DNA of 64,000 bases from Orobanche coerulescens (lineage: Eukaryota > Streptophyta > Magnoliopsida > Lamiales > Orobanchaceae). Made by a program: the position numbers and the translations under genes. Location of the stretch: contig CM065816.1 of assembly GCA_033398695.1 (NCBI GenBank), positions 130,235,358 to 130,299,357 of the forward strand. The letters are read 5' to 3'. Shown piece by piece: positions 54,241 to 64,000 of this stretch (its first letter is position 1; each line of letters begins with the position of its first letter). The notes beneath the pieces are model-generated. The model was not told where the DNA came from, did no database searches, and saw nothing but the letters and a program-made list of their open reading frames with translations.

Positions 54241-54876
54241 GCGGATCTCAAGGTTTTGCGGAACCGGGCATGTGTGTTATGTGGCTCTACCGATGTGGTA
54301 GTGGCGTGGTTTTTGTGTAACTGTATTTCTGGCTATTTTGAACTGTATTGTTTTGGAACTGCGTAATTTTTGAGTACTATCGTAGTGATGTGTGGGTTTG
54401 GGAATTGTTGGTGTTTCCGAGACCGATGAGGCAGGGAGTGTCGCCGGTGCCGTAGTCATGTGCAATGGGCGGCTCCAATCGGGAAGTGAACGCTGGTGCG
54501 AGGCACGTGCAATGTGCGGCTTTCGATGTGGAGTAGAACGCCGGTGATACGGGCATGTGTCAAGGAGCGGCTCATGAGTTGTAGGTGAGGAGGACACAGC
54601 GTCACAAATTCCACATAGAACTCAACAGTGCTCTAAACTAAAATGTGATCTTGGCGGAGATCAACCGTTTGTAAAATGTGTGAGTAATTGTGAAAAATTA
54701 CCAAATTGTTGGTATTTGTATTCTGTTTTATTGTGATTTTCGAAATGGATGCTAGTATCACAGGAGATCATCGTCTTCACGGACATGTAAGTATATTGTT
54801 TGGATTGTTCGGGAATGATTGGTTACTCTTGATATTGTTGGATTTTTTTTATTGAATTGTCGTCTATAAGAAGATT
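54241..54876 (+). other. Interior remnant between LTR F and LTR G
   Basis: GTGTGTTATGTGGCTCTACC near 54271 matches the start of B's interior. 54446-54572 has three imperfect copies of a unit of about 50 bp with CATGTGCAATGGGCGGCT. No gag or pol is recognisable. This may be a deleted non-autonomous element. Confidence 0.5.
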
Positions 54877-54989
54877 TCAAGTTTCGAGGACGAAACTTAT
54901 TTTTAAGGGGGGTAGAGTGTAATACCCGAGGTTTTATTTTTGGTAATTGCAAGTTTCGAGGACGAAACTTATTTTTAAGGGGGGTAGAG
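54876..54989 (+). repeat. 72-bp duplication of polypurine tract plus LTR start
   Basis: CAAGTTTCGAGGACGAAACT...AAGGGGGGTAGAG followed by TGTAATACCCGAGG occurs twice in tandem, with LTR starts at 54918 and 54990. Confidence 0.9.
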
Positions 54990-56946
54990 TGTAATACCCG
55001 AGGTTTTTATTTTCGGTCGACCCGAAGTAGTTGTCGTTTGGTGCCGGGTTATTGTTCGTGTTGATATTGGATTTCGTGTTTTGTGCTCGTATTGTTTTGA
55101 ATCATAAATCGATGTGTTGTGAAAACGGGATGTCGAACAAATGAATCGGATTGTTAAAGTTACGGCCGAACAGAGATGGACATTTCGGATAAGGCAGCTG
55201 GCCGAGTTGCGGCCGTAAGGACCTGCCAGTGCCGCACGTGTTCCGGCAGTGACTCGTTGGGATATTCGGTTACGGTCGGCAATGACTCGTTGGGATGGCC
55301 GGTTACGGCCGACAGTGACTCGTAAGGACTGGCCGATAACGGCTGTTAGGTTGTGGCCGGGTACGGCCGTAAGACCGATTACATATGTAAAGGGGATGCC
55401 GATAACGGCCGTAAAAATGTCGGCCAAATTGGGCAAAAGGGTTGAGAAGGCCGGTTACGGCCGTAAGCCATGGCCGGTTACGGCCATAAGTGCCCGACAG
55501 GGATCGGCTATTTAAGGCCAGAGCACCGGGTCACTCGGTCATTTCCACAATTTTCTTCGTTTTTCGCGATCCTTCGACAGAAATCGAGGGTTTTGAATGG
55601 GATCATCATAGAATATCATTTTTTGGAAGTTTGATTCATGTCTAACATCATCTTTCGCCTCGTTTCGTCCGGATCGAAGGTAAGAACACTTGAACCCTTG
55701 GTTTTGGGGATTTTTGGGGTTTCATGATGTTTTGGCCGATTTCATTCGTTTTAACTCAAATTGTTGATAGAATTTCTTTGTATTCTCGGAATCATTCATT
55801 ATTTTTGAAGTTTTGTGGAGCAAATTCGAGAATTCCTCCGTTAATCGATTAAATTGGACTATGCCCTCAAAGTGTCCGATAAATCGCTTCAATGGGTAGA
55901 ACTTGAGAAGTTCTATACGTTTTCGTAGGATTGTGATTGAATTGATATCGTTGTGATTTAGGAACGAACTTTTGAAGGAGGTTGGATCGGGACTCTTTTC
56001 TTTTGTCGATTTCTTCGCACCGTGTTAATAAAGGCAAGTGCTTACTTGTTTGGTTGTAATGTGTCGATAAGTAATTCCATTTATATTTCATAAGTATTTT
56101 GTGTTGTATTGCATATTGACGAATGTTCAGTAATGTTCTATAAGGATTAGAGTATACAGTTGATGATTGTTGAGATACTTGGATATTCTTGTGAAGATCG
56201 TAGTTTATAGTTGGTCTTGATGAGATTATGGATGTTCACGGTTATGGTATGCATCTGGAAGAAATCTGGACCGAGGTATGTTTTTATGGTAATCGTACAT
56301 AGAGGATTATGTATGAGATAGTATCGGTATTGAGGTATTATTCGATATTGTTGTGATATTGGGAATTTATATGGTATTATCGTGATATTGTGATTCTGAA
56401 GAGGATCGTTGGATTTCCAAAAGTGGTAAGGTTATAGTTTGTGGTTATCATTCTCACGATGCATGACATATGATTTATGGTTATGTATTTGTGGTTATTT
56501 GTCGGACATTATGGCTGACCCCGTTGTGGGACTTATTTTTTTCAGGGATTGAAGATTTGATAGAGCGGTCGTGAAGAGACGAGGATCCTGGATGATACTG
56601 GCTATGGCATATAGTGGGGAATCGTGTATTGACTGTTTAATTATTCTTGATGTAAAATATATTTTCGAACTGTATTTTATCCATTGCATGAGTTATTTCA
56701 AAATGACTTCCGGTATTTTACAAACTGAGTTTTATTCCTAAAACTGATTCCCTAAATCGAGTTTTGGCATTTTGGCCTTGAACGTTTTATGACGGTTTGA
56801 CAATTGATTTGTGGTTTTGGAGAATACTACCGTCATCAGACTTTTGGCGTATTTTGAAATGGTTTTGTAAATAGTTTTTAGCCTGGTGGGTTCCGGTGCG
56901 GAATCCACGACGTGTAATATTCCCGGGCTGAACCGGGGGTGTTACA
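54990..56946 (+). repeat. LTR G (gypsy)
   Basis: 1957 bp, TGTAATACCCGAGG to GGGGTGTTACA. GGCC-type palindromes (55160-55489) lie upstream of TATTTAA (55509-55515). Subterminal GTGTAATATTCCC is present. The next base begins integrase-side coding of H, at the protein position RRF/VEGFSK, so G inserted into H. Confidence 0.85.
55160..55515 (+). promoter_or_regulatory. GGCC-type palindromes and TATA box of LTR G
   Basis: About ten sites of TTACGGCCGTAA type, many with one change (TTACGGTCGG, TTACGGCCGAC, ATAACGGCCGTAA, TTACGGCCATAA). The last core (55478-55489) is 19 bp from TATTTAA. The same palindrome type as LTR 1. Confidence 0.7.
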
Positions 56947-57560
56947 GTTGAAGGGTTCTCTAAGCTTGTTCGACCGCTTACCCAGTTGTTGTAGAAGCCG
57001 GAGAGATTTGTGTGTTCAGATTAGAGGCAGGAGAGTTTTGAAGAATTGAAGAAGCGGTTGACTACCGCTCCCGTCTTATCCTTACAATGCGGTAATGAGG
57101 GCTTTTCAGTTTATTGCGATGCCTCGGGCCAAGGACTCGGATGTATACTCATGCAGCATGGATAGACGATTGCATATGCTTCTCGTCAGTTGAAACCGTA
57201 TGAGTTAAATTACCCTACACACGATCTAGAGTTGACCGCGGTCGTGTTTGCGTTGAAGATTTGGTGTCACTATCTGTGTGGCTCTTCTTGTTATATTTTC
57301 ACCGATCACAAGAGCTTGAAGTACATATTCACTCAGAAGGAATTGAACATGAGACAGAGGAGGTGTCTAGAACTGATCAAGGATTACGACCTCGAAATCC
57401 TTTATCTCCCGGGCAAGGCAAATGTGGTGGCAGATGCCTTGAGTCGGAAATTGGTATGGCTTCGAACACTTGAGTTACTCACGGTTTATCTAGAGCTCTA
57501 GCGAGAGATGATGGAGTTGGGGATCGAGGTTGTGTTACCGGGGAGGAGGGGATAGTTGTG
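56947..57560 (+). pseudogene. H RNase H
   Basis: Begins VEGFSKLVRPLTQLL, then SFEELKKRLTTAPVLSL, FSVYCDASGQGLGCIL, stop, [59 protein letters not shown] and [15 protein letters not shown]. The catalytic DAS and TDH motifs are present. Stops near 57159 and 57499 interrupt it. Confidence 0.85.
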
Positions 57561-59013
57561 CACTCTTGAGATTTCTTCGTCGTTGGTCGACGACATCAAA
57601 TCGAGACAGTTAGAGGATCCAATGTTTATCCAGCTCCGCGAGAATGTAGCTAAAGGGAAAGCCCCGGGATTTGTGATTCATGAGGATGGTGTGCTGAGAT
57701 TCCAAGGTCGGTTGTGTGTACCGAATGACTTGGAATTGAGGCAGAGCATTATGCAAGAGGCTCATGTATCACCTTACTCAGTTCATCCGGGCTCGAGTAA
57801 AATGTATAAGGATTTAAGGAAGAACTTTTGGTGGAATGACATGAAGAATGAGGTAGTGCAGGTTGTAGCTAAGTGTTTGACTTGCCAGTAAGTCAAAATC
57901 GAACATTAGCGACCAGCCGGGTTGTTGAAACCACTTCCCGTTCCGGAATGGAAATGGGAGGACGTCTCTGTGGATCTTGTCACGAATTTGTCGAGGACGA
58001 AGATGGGAATGAACATGGTATGGGTGATCGTGGATCGACTAACCAAGTGAGCACATTTTTTGGGCATCAAAGACGCTTGGGGTCCAGAAAATTTGGCTCG
58101 TATATTTATTGCGCAGATCGTGAGGCTTCATGGTACGCCGAAAACTATTATTTTAGACAGGGATGGCCGGGCTGTATCACATTTCTGTAAGGCAGTACAT
58201 AGGGCGTTGGGAACACGTTTGTGTTTGAGCACTTCCTTCCACCCTCAGACCGATGGACAATCCGAGCATACCATTTAGACATTCGAGGATATGTTACGTA
58301 CGTATGCGTTAGATTATATTAACGACTAGGAAGAACACTTGGATTTGATCGAGTTCACTTACAATAATAGCTGGCATGCCTCGATCAAGATGGCACTATA
58401 TGAGGTGCTTTACGGTCAACATTGTAGATCACCGATATGCTGGAACGAGCCGTCTGAATTAGTTGGCACTGAGCCAGATCATGTGCTGGAGAACAAAAGG
58501 AAAGTCGAGTTGATTCGAGAAAGATTGTTGACTGCCCAGAGTCAACAGAAGTCCTACGCGGATGTTAGGCGTCGACCCTTAGAATTCGAGGTAGGAGATC
58601 ACGTTTTGTTAAAGGTATCTCCATCGAAAGGAGTTCTCCGTTTTGGGGAAAAGGGGAAGCTTAGTCCAAGATATATTGGACCTTTTGAGATATTAGAAAG
58701 AGTTGGTGAGTTGGCTTACCGTTTGGCGTTACCCCCATCTTTGAGCCACGTTCATAGTGTTTTCCACGTTTCTCAGTTGCAGAAGTACGTTCCGGACCTT
58801 GGTCACATTATCGATTTTGGCGAAGTAGAAATCGAGAAGGATGTCACGTTTGAGGAGAGGACAGTGAGGATTTTGGAACGTCGGGATAAATAGTTAAGGC
58901 ACAAAACCATCCCTTTGGTTAAGGTTCAATGGTCGAAACATGGTGTGGAGGAAGCGACATGGGAATTGGAGGAGAATATGCGTGCGAAATACCTCGAGCT
59001 TTTCGATCCTTAA
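57556..59013 (+). pseudogene. H integrase with chromodomain
   Basis: CTLEISSSLVDDIKSRQ leads to the HHCC zinc region (HVSPYSVHPGSSKMYKDLRK, CLTCQ, near 57760-57890). The core follows: VIVDRLTK then a stop, FGIKDAWGPENLARIFIAQI, LHGTPKTIILDRDGRAVSHF, STSFHPQTDGQSEHTI, and LIEFTYNNSWHASIKMALYE. The C-terminal domain GPFEILERVGELAYRLALPP is near 58677. The chromodomain ends ELFDP at the stop 59011-59013. All three catalytic positions are visible apart from E, where ERTI reads EHTI. Stops at 57889, 57907, 58050, 58275, 58327 and 58891. Confidence 0.87.
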
Positions 59014-59048
59014 GTTTCGGGACGAGACTTCCTTTTAGAGGGTGAGAA

Positions 59049-61192
59049 TGTATATTCGTACTTTTTATCTTTAGCAGTTTCTATTTTTGGTGTGTGTCTA
59101 TATTTAGCGACTCGCTTGTAACTATTTCGACATTTTGAAACAATTTTGTTCTTGGTGTTTTTCCATTTAGACGAGTTTCGAGGTGTTTTTACGTATTTTG
59201 CTTTATGTTATGATGTTCGTCGCATGTATTCTCATAAAGCTCATTCGAATATATTGTTTCTTTGTTCCTTCAAGTCCATAAAGTATAATTATTCATGTTG
59301 TGGACTTCGGTTCAGCATTTCGATATCGTGTCGTGATTTTCGGACGTTTGGGCCATTTTGTAATTTCCTAAAAGTTTAGGGAAATTATTTCCATTGTCGT
59401 ATTCCGAGCCTTCGGGTGGTCGGAATAGTGTTTTCTTTTAGGTCTTAGGTTCGTCGTCGCGAATACTTCGTAATTGTGTCTTCGGATTCGATCTTTTGTC
59501 GCTTTTCAATTTCGTGCTTTCTTGGACAGTGGACTGCACTTAGCAGTGCTGAACTGCTGCATGCATAACGTACATTATGCATGTTATCTTATGTACGCTA
59601 TGCGTACACTGTTAACGTACATTAACTCTTAGTCATAACATACGTTAACGTCTTCAGCAATTTGGGCAGAAAATTCTGCCGAGTACTTACGTACGTTAAG
59701 GTACAGGTGTTACCTACGTTATGCATATACTATTAACATACGTTAACGCTTAGTCCTAACGTATGTTATTGTCTTCAGTGATTTGGGCAGAAAATTCTGC
59801 CGAGTCCTTATGTACGTTAAGAAAGGGGTGTTACGTACGTTAAGGCCCTAATGTACATTAACTTCCCATGTTAACGTACATTAACTACTGTCAGGTATTT
59901 AAATACCTGAGTTGCCCTCAGACGCGTCATTTTCCTTCTCCTTCTCCCTTTGTCGGCGATTTAAGTTTCCTTGAGCGTTTTGGAGCGATTCTTGAAGATA
60001 AATCCATGGAGTTCCATAGTAGATCAATTATTGTACTCCAAACGAAGTTATCATCATCTTAATCCATCTCTCTCCGCCCAAATCCAAGGTAATTGGCTAG
60101 AACCCTAACCTTTGTAATTTTGGGTTTTTTTCGGGATTTGTCCAATTGTGTACGAATTGTCCGTTGATATATTAGTATTCTACGTCGATTAATGTTTAAG
60201 AGTGTCTCCCTATTCGGTTTCGCTAATGATTCGAACTGTGTGTGTGGTTGTGAGGTGTAGTTGGGGTTGTGGGCTATTTTTCACTCGATTATTGGTGTCG
60301 TTTAGGACTGATTCGTGTTAACCTTTCGTCTAGGAATGGACGTTGTCATTCTGGGTCATTTCTAGTCATCGTAGATCTCCCGTTTCGATGACAATGTCTC
60401 AAAGGCAAGTACATTACATTTGTTTACGTATTATAGCATTGATTTATGGCTTTGCGTGTATGTGTGGATGTGAATGCGTATGTTCGCCCAGGGATGGTCC
60501 GACGGGCCCCCTGGGGATACGTAGTGCCATGTGTGTGCGTATCATGAACTAGGGTTAACTACCCAGGGATGGTCCGACGGGGCCTCTAAGGGGTGCGGTG
60601 TCCGTGAGTCTCGTATCAGCGGTTAACTTTTGAAATGTTTTGTTGGAGAACTATGTTTTTGTGCATGTGCACCTTAATATTCCAGAATATAAATGTTTTT
60701 AGAAAATGTTTTTGGCGCATATATCATGTGTATAGAATGGTAGTTCAAATGATATTGTACTTACACTAGCAGTTGGCGCTAACACCTTAAATGGGGGAAA
60801 TACTTTTATATTTCAGGTACAGGACCAAGGGACGAGCGAGCACGCGGTCAGTATGAGAATGATGGGCAAGAGTGACACTGTTCAGTTAGTCGACTGAGTC
60901 ATTTCCTATCATTGAGTTTTAAATTGATTGTATCATTTGCTTCAGTACTCGAGTACTTTTCTTCGTTTTGATTGTATTGTTTTGGAACCAGTTTGGGAAG
61001 GTGTACGATTGTTGGGTTAAAGTTGTTTGGAACAAATTGTTAATTGTCATTTGTCTTTATTAAGTAACGGTGTATTTATTGCGTAGTATTTGTCATTGGT
61101 CTCGGGTGGTCGAGATGTGTGTTAGCCTTGTGGACTCAAAGGGTTGGGTCCACGGCGCTGTAATATGCATTGAACGTCTTGGGGGTGTTACA
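59049..61192 (+). repeat. 3' LTR of H
   Basis: Starts TGTATATTCG (one A fewer than TGTAATATTCG) and ends GGGTGTTACA at 61192, followed by a second GGGTGTTACA (to 61202). Palindromes 59565-59884, TATTTAAATA at 59896-59905, duplicated GGTCCGACGGG hairpins (60487-60530, 60562-60605), subterminal CTGTAATATGC. Confidence 0.82.
59565..59905 (+). promoter_or_regulatory. Palindrome array and TATA-like box of LTR H
   Basis: About twelve sites, mainly TAACGTACATTA, TTACGTACGTTA and TAACATACGTTA. The last core (59872-59883) is 12 bp from TATTTAAATA (59896-59905). Several CG pairs have become CA or TG. Confidence 0.7.
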
Positions 61193-61478
61193 GGGTGTTA
61201 CAATTAGCACAGTCCCCTACGCACACATAGAGTACACATCAAGCAAATATGGAAACTGTGAATTGCTTATACCACTTACTGATTAAAAAATGTCCAAATT
61301 ACCATAAAGGTCAGTGCATTTTAGTATTAACTCGAGAATTAAAGTTCAGATATCACTGAGAATCATTGGTTTGAAAGATCGACTAATATATACGTAACTC
61401 TAAGTTAATAGCAAGGAATTCGGTACTAATTGACGAAGTTCACGTTCTTATATTTTGAATGAGAAGTTCGTGTTTTAC

Positions 61479-61545
61479 CATGTAGTCTTGATATTCGGTA
61501 ATGCTGCCAGCATAACCCCCACTTATTGTCACTTTTAGGACATAC
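61479..61545 (-). pseudogene. VPS26 pseudogene, downstream exon
   Basis: - strand, after the acceptor TTCTTGGTTCAG: YVLKVTISGGYAGSITEYQD and on to a possible donor ATG/GTAAAA. It joins in frame to the upstream exon (62189) to give NVRLRYVLKVTI, a hallmark of VPS26, the arrestin-fold subunit of the retromer complex that sorts cargo at endosomes. Homology beyond EYQDYMV is weak, so the exon's 3' limit is uncertain. Confidence 0.7.
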
Positions 61546-62188
61546 CTGAACCAAGAACAAACGTTTGATGAGGTTGGCTGATTTTTAAAATCTGATAATA
61601 GAAAGACAATGCATCACAATATTATGCCATAATACGTATAAAATGCAAACAAGATTGTATAGTTCTATTCTATTCAGTAAATCTAAATCTATGTATTGCA
61701 GTAAGAAATTGTAAGCTTTGAAAAAGCAAACCTCATATGAATTTGATTGCAGACAGCCCCAATAAACTAAGAGAAGGCAGAAGATATTAAATATACAGAA
61801 ACAACCACAAACCTCACAACAGAATGATGCATCAGTTAAAAATTTAACCTGGAATACATGCAGAGAGATTTAGTATGCTATAGTTTCAGTCCGACACTCG
61901 TCCCCCAACCTCATGCCAGGAAACCCAAGAGAAAATACGGAAGTAGAACAAGTTTTTTTTTTTCCAAATCACAATGAAGAAATCAGCCCAAAAGAGACAA
62001 ATTATGGGATTTTGCAACATTTCAGTAACTAAATCCTATTGTGACAGGTGGCTTTCTCTCGTCCAAGTTCAGCCTAATCTGATTCCTCCATCCTTTAGTA
62101 AAATGGTAGGCACATAATTCACCTCGCAAGTACATGAACAGAAAATGCAATACTGTATGGAACAATTACAGATAAAAGAGTAGCTCAC

Positions 62189-62300
62189 CTAAGCCGCACA
62201 TTTACTCCATTTTATGTCTCATACGGCATCTCCACAGTTGAAAATTCAAATGGAAATGTTTTCCTTTCATATATTTCTCCGGGAACATCCAGTTCACGAA
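62189..62300 (-). pseudogene. VPS26 pseudogene, upstream exon with nonsense codon
   Basis: - strand exon of 112 bp between the acceptor TATTTATAG and the donor AG/GTGAGC. It reads RELDVPGEIYERKTFPFEFS, TVEMPYET, stop, NGVNVRLR. VPS26 has Tyr at the stop (MPYETYNGVNVRLRY), so TAT or TAC became TAA (62212-62214). The rest of the gene (N-terminus, C-terminal arrestin half) is not visible here. It is either a dead copy or a gene fragment moved by transposition. Family identity is confident from this exon alone. Confidence 0.82.
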
Positions 62301-62424
62301 CTATAAATACAAGGACAAATATATAAGACATACCAAAGTGGAAAATTTTCCTGCTTACAACCAAGTAAATTATGGCATAGGACCGCAGAATAGTGTTTTA
62401 AATTGGAACGAATGACCTAATATT

Positions 62425-62989
62425 TGTAACACCCCCAAGATATTTAAGGTATATTACAGCGCCATGGACCCCTACGTGGGATCCACCAGGCTAAATAAAC
62501 AATACCGCTCGTGTAATACCACCGGTATTTCATACTTAATTACCTTGTACTGTGTGATTTCTTGTAATGTGATGTTGTTTTTCTTTATTTATTTATTTCA
62601 TTAAATGTTAGACAATGGTGCGATGTGGATGAAACGGAGGTGACACGCCTTTACGCCGTTGGACAATCGTCGATGTGAATATGACGGTGGCCAACGTCTT
62701 GTTCCCCAATAATTGTTGACGAGTGGGAAGGATGGTCACCCCGAGGTGGTTAAAATGTGATATGTGGCTAAGGGATTGAATGTCTAACGCACGTTATAGT
62801 ATATGCATAACGTACGCTAAATTTGAAGTATTACGTACGTTAATGTAACTCGGTTACGTACGTAACGGTTGAGTTGATCTCCCGACCAGAATCTTCCTTT
62901 TGACACGGATTGAGCTACTTTCGGCGGGCTAGAAGACAAACGAGTCCACTCCTCATAACGTACGCTATCCGCCAAGCGACGACTCCTGG
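62425..62989 (-). repeat. LTR P remnant (gypsy), reversed and internally deleted
   Basis: Begins on the + strand with TGTAACACCCCCAAG, the reverse of a GGGGGTGTTACA end, followed by the reverse of the subterminal CTGTAATA motif. Palindromes at 62786-62966 lie only 360 bp from the LTR end, compared with over 1 kb in LTR H, so the middle is deleted. The right edge is cut by LTR Q. Confidence 0.65.
62786..62968 (-). promoter_or_regulatory. Palindromes in LTR P
   Basis: TAACGCACGTTA, TAACGTACGCTA, TTACGTACGTTA, TTACGTACGTAA and TAACGTACGCTA in 180 bp. No TATA box survives next to them. Confidence 0.6.
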
Positions 62990-64000
62990 TGTTGGGAAAA
63001 ATAATATTGTTTTGATAATTGCCAAACAACAAAAGCTTGATACAACAAGCCCTGTATCGAAAGCCGGTTGAAGTTGCAATCCTGTATCGAAGACCTTCTC
63101 ATAGCGCCAGCATACAGCAAGTTCTCGCGCCACCAAGATACAACAACAAAGTCTTAGTTAAACACCAAGTATGGAAGCTGTCTCGAAACCTCAATACAGC
63201 ACCCTTCCATACAGCGTTGGACTACTCCAATATGCCTACAGCACAAGTGGATACAGCAGTCACATCGAAACAGGACTGAAGACCGTTTGAAAAGGAATCT
63301 TTAGTATTCACTAAAGTCAAGTACCGTTTGATAAAGAAGTATTTAAATACTGAAAGGATAAAGTATTTAAATACTGAAGCTGTCAGAGATCTTCAAATCC
63401 CGCAATATCCGGATCCTAGTCTATTCAAGTTATCACGGAATCTTGCCCAATGGATCTATCTCAACGGATATATTATTCAGAAGACTATATATATCCCCAG
63501 AGTTTGAAGATCAAATAACAAAATCAGTTATCAAGTGAAGAAGCTATTATTATATACATCAGAGCAAAACATATCTCCAGAAGTTTTCTGCAAATTAAGA
63601 TCAAAAGAGATATACAGTGCTCAACATCAAGAACAGCCATCATCAGCTCAAGAACTTCATATTCAAAGCTGTTGTTCTTACCTGGTCACCTACATTTTAC
63701 CATTGTGTAAAAACTGAGCTCTGTGTGAACTCAACAAAGTTATTCTGACCTGTGTGGGACGAATAAGGACGAAGATTTGGAACTGTGTGTGAAGAATCTA
63801 GTCAAAAAGGAAGCTTTAACCAATCTGTGTGAACGGTTGAAAGCGACATTCTTTGTATCAATCTGTGTGAACGATACAAGGATAGGTTTGATTATAAATA
63901 CATAGTTGTGTACGCAGTATTTATAATAAACATTTTACTCCTGTGTGGAGGACCAGTGGACGTAGAGGGGTTTACCTCAAACCACTTAAATACTGTGTTA
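62990..64000 (+). repeat. LTR Q, start of a copia element running off the window
   Basis: Begins TGTTGGGAAAAATAATATTG and GATAATTGCCAAACAACAA, a start typical of SIRE-like and related copia LTRs. CTATATATATCC (63486-63497) is the TATA-like box. The downstream leader repeats the word CTGTGTGAAC about five times (63720-63960). The LTR end is not reached. Small frames inside (63019-63279, 63535-63717) lack domains. Confidence 0.6.

Larger units (their letters stand above)
56947..61192 (+). mobile_element. Element H: gypsy chromovirus, 3' part
   Basis: RNase H, integrase and chromodomain (56947-59013), polypurine tract (CTTCCTTTTAGAGGGTGAGA, to 59048) and 3' LTR 59049-61192. The left side is cut by LTR G. 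Frames are long but carry at least seven in-frame stops. Confidence 0.85.
61203..62424. other. Host-like non-LTR stretch with VPS26 exons
   Basis: Sequence style changes from LTR to intron-like AT-rich DNA. On the - strand it holds two exons of a VPS26 gene separated by a 640-bp intron; no other gene is recognisable. It is bounded by LTR H on the left and reversed LTR P on the right. Confidence 0.6.

Noticed and set aside
1..64000. tRNA, rRNA or other structural RNA genes
   Set aside because: The tRNA-like words found are primer binding sites next to LTRs; no cloverleaf or rRNA segment was recognised by eye.

Overview
This window is plant nuclear DNA, probably from a dicot. It is almost entirely nested LTR retrotransposons, and no intact single-copy host gene is visible. 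The organism cannot be named from the sequence. The plant call rests on Tekay-type Ty3/gypsy chromoviruses, SIRE-type and other Ty1/copia elements, a Tat/Athila-type LTR with its tRNA-type primer site, and a fragment of a plant-like VPS26 gene. Pol genes are broken by stops and single-base indels; a few changes may be sequencing or assembly errors. Letters A-Q below are labels used only in this annotation.

Layout. 1-5151 is the 3' half of a + strand gypsy element (element 1: RT, RNase H, integrase, chromodomain, 2.6-kb LTR). It sits inside a - strand SIRE-type copia element K (5152-12081), cutting K's accessory third ORF. K sits in the 5' LTR of J (12082-16518), a gag-only copia-type element with an intact 268-aa Gag. 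J sits in the RT region of a decayed copia element L (16519 to about 19459). A short non-LTR stretch follows (about 19460-20584). Gypsy element A (20585-37249) is split by element B (27640-36874), which is 80% LTR, carries only a gag remnant, and is flanked by a perfect TATAC target duplication. Removing B plus one TATAC restores A's reading frame. A's 3' LTR is cut by a Tat/Athila-type fragment (37250 to about 39085), then comes a - strand copia LTR, a second integrase fragment of the A family (40141-41027), and two copies of one LTR family in inverted orientation (C at 41028 to about 44160, D to 47236). From 47237 to 56946 there is a mosaic of LTRs (M, N, E, F, G). 56947-61192 is the RNase H/integrase and 3' LTR of gypsy element H. 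61203-62424 holds two exons of a VPS26 pseudogene on the - strand, followed by a reversed gypsy LTR remnant (P) and the start of a copia LTR (Q) running off the end.

The most striking signal is regulatory. At least nine LTR families here, from both Ty3/gypsy and Ty1/copia, carry arrays of 12-bp CpG-containing palindromes of one general form (T, W, R, CG, NN, CG, Y, W, A). In several promoters the last palindrome lies 11-12 or 19 bp upstream of a TATA box. The same module occurs inside element K, just upstream of a TATA box and the start codon of its accessory ORF. This looks like a shared or convergent promoter module used by unrelated retrotransposons. A second promoter of interest is J's LTR, which combines three GGCCCA (site II) motifs, a TATA box and a telo-box, the layout known from plant genes active in dividing cells.
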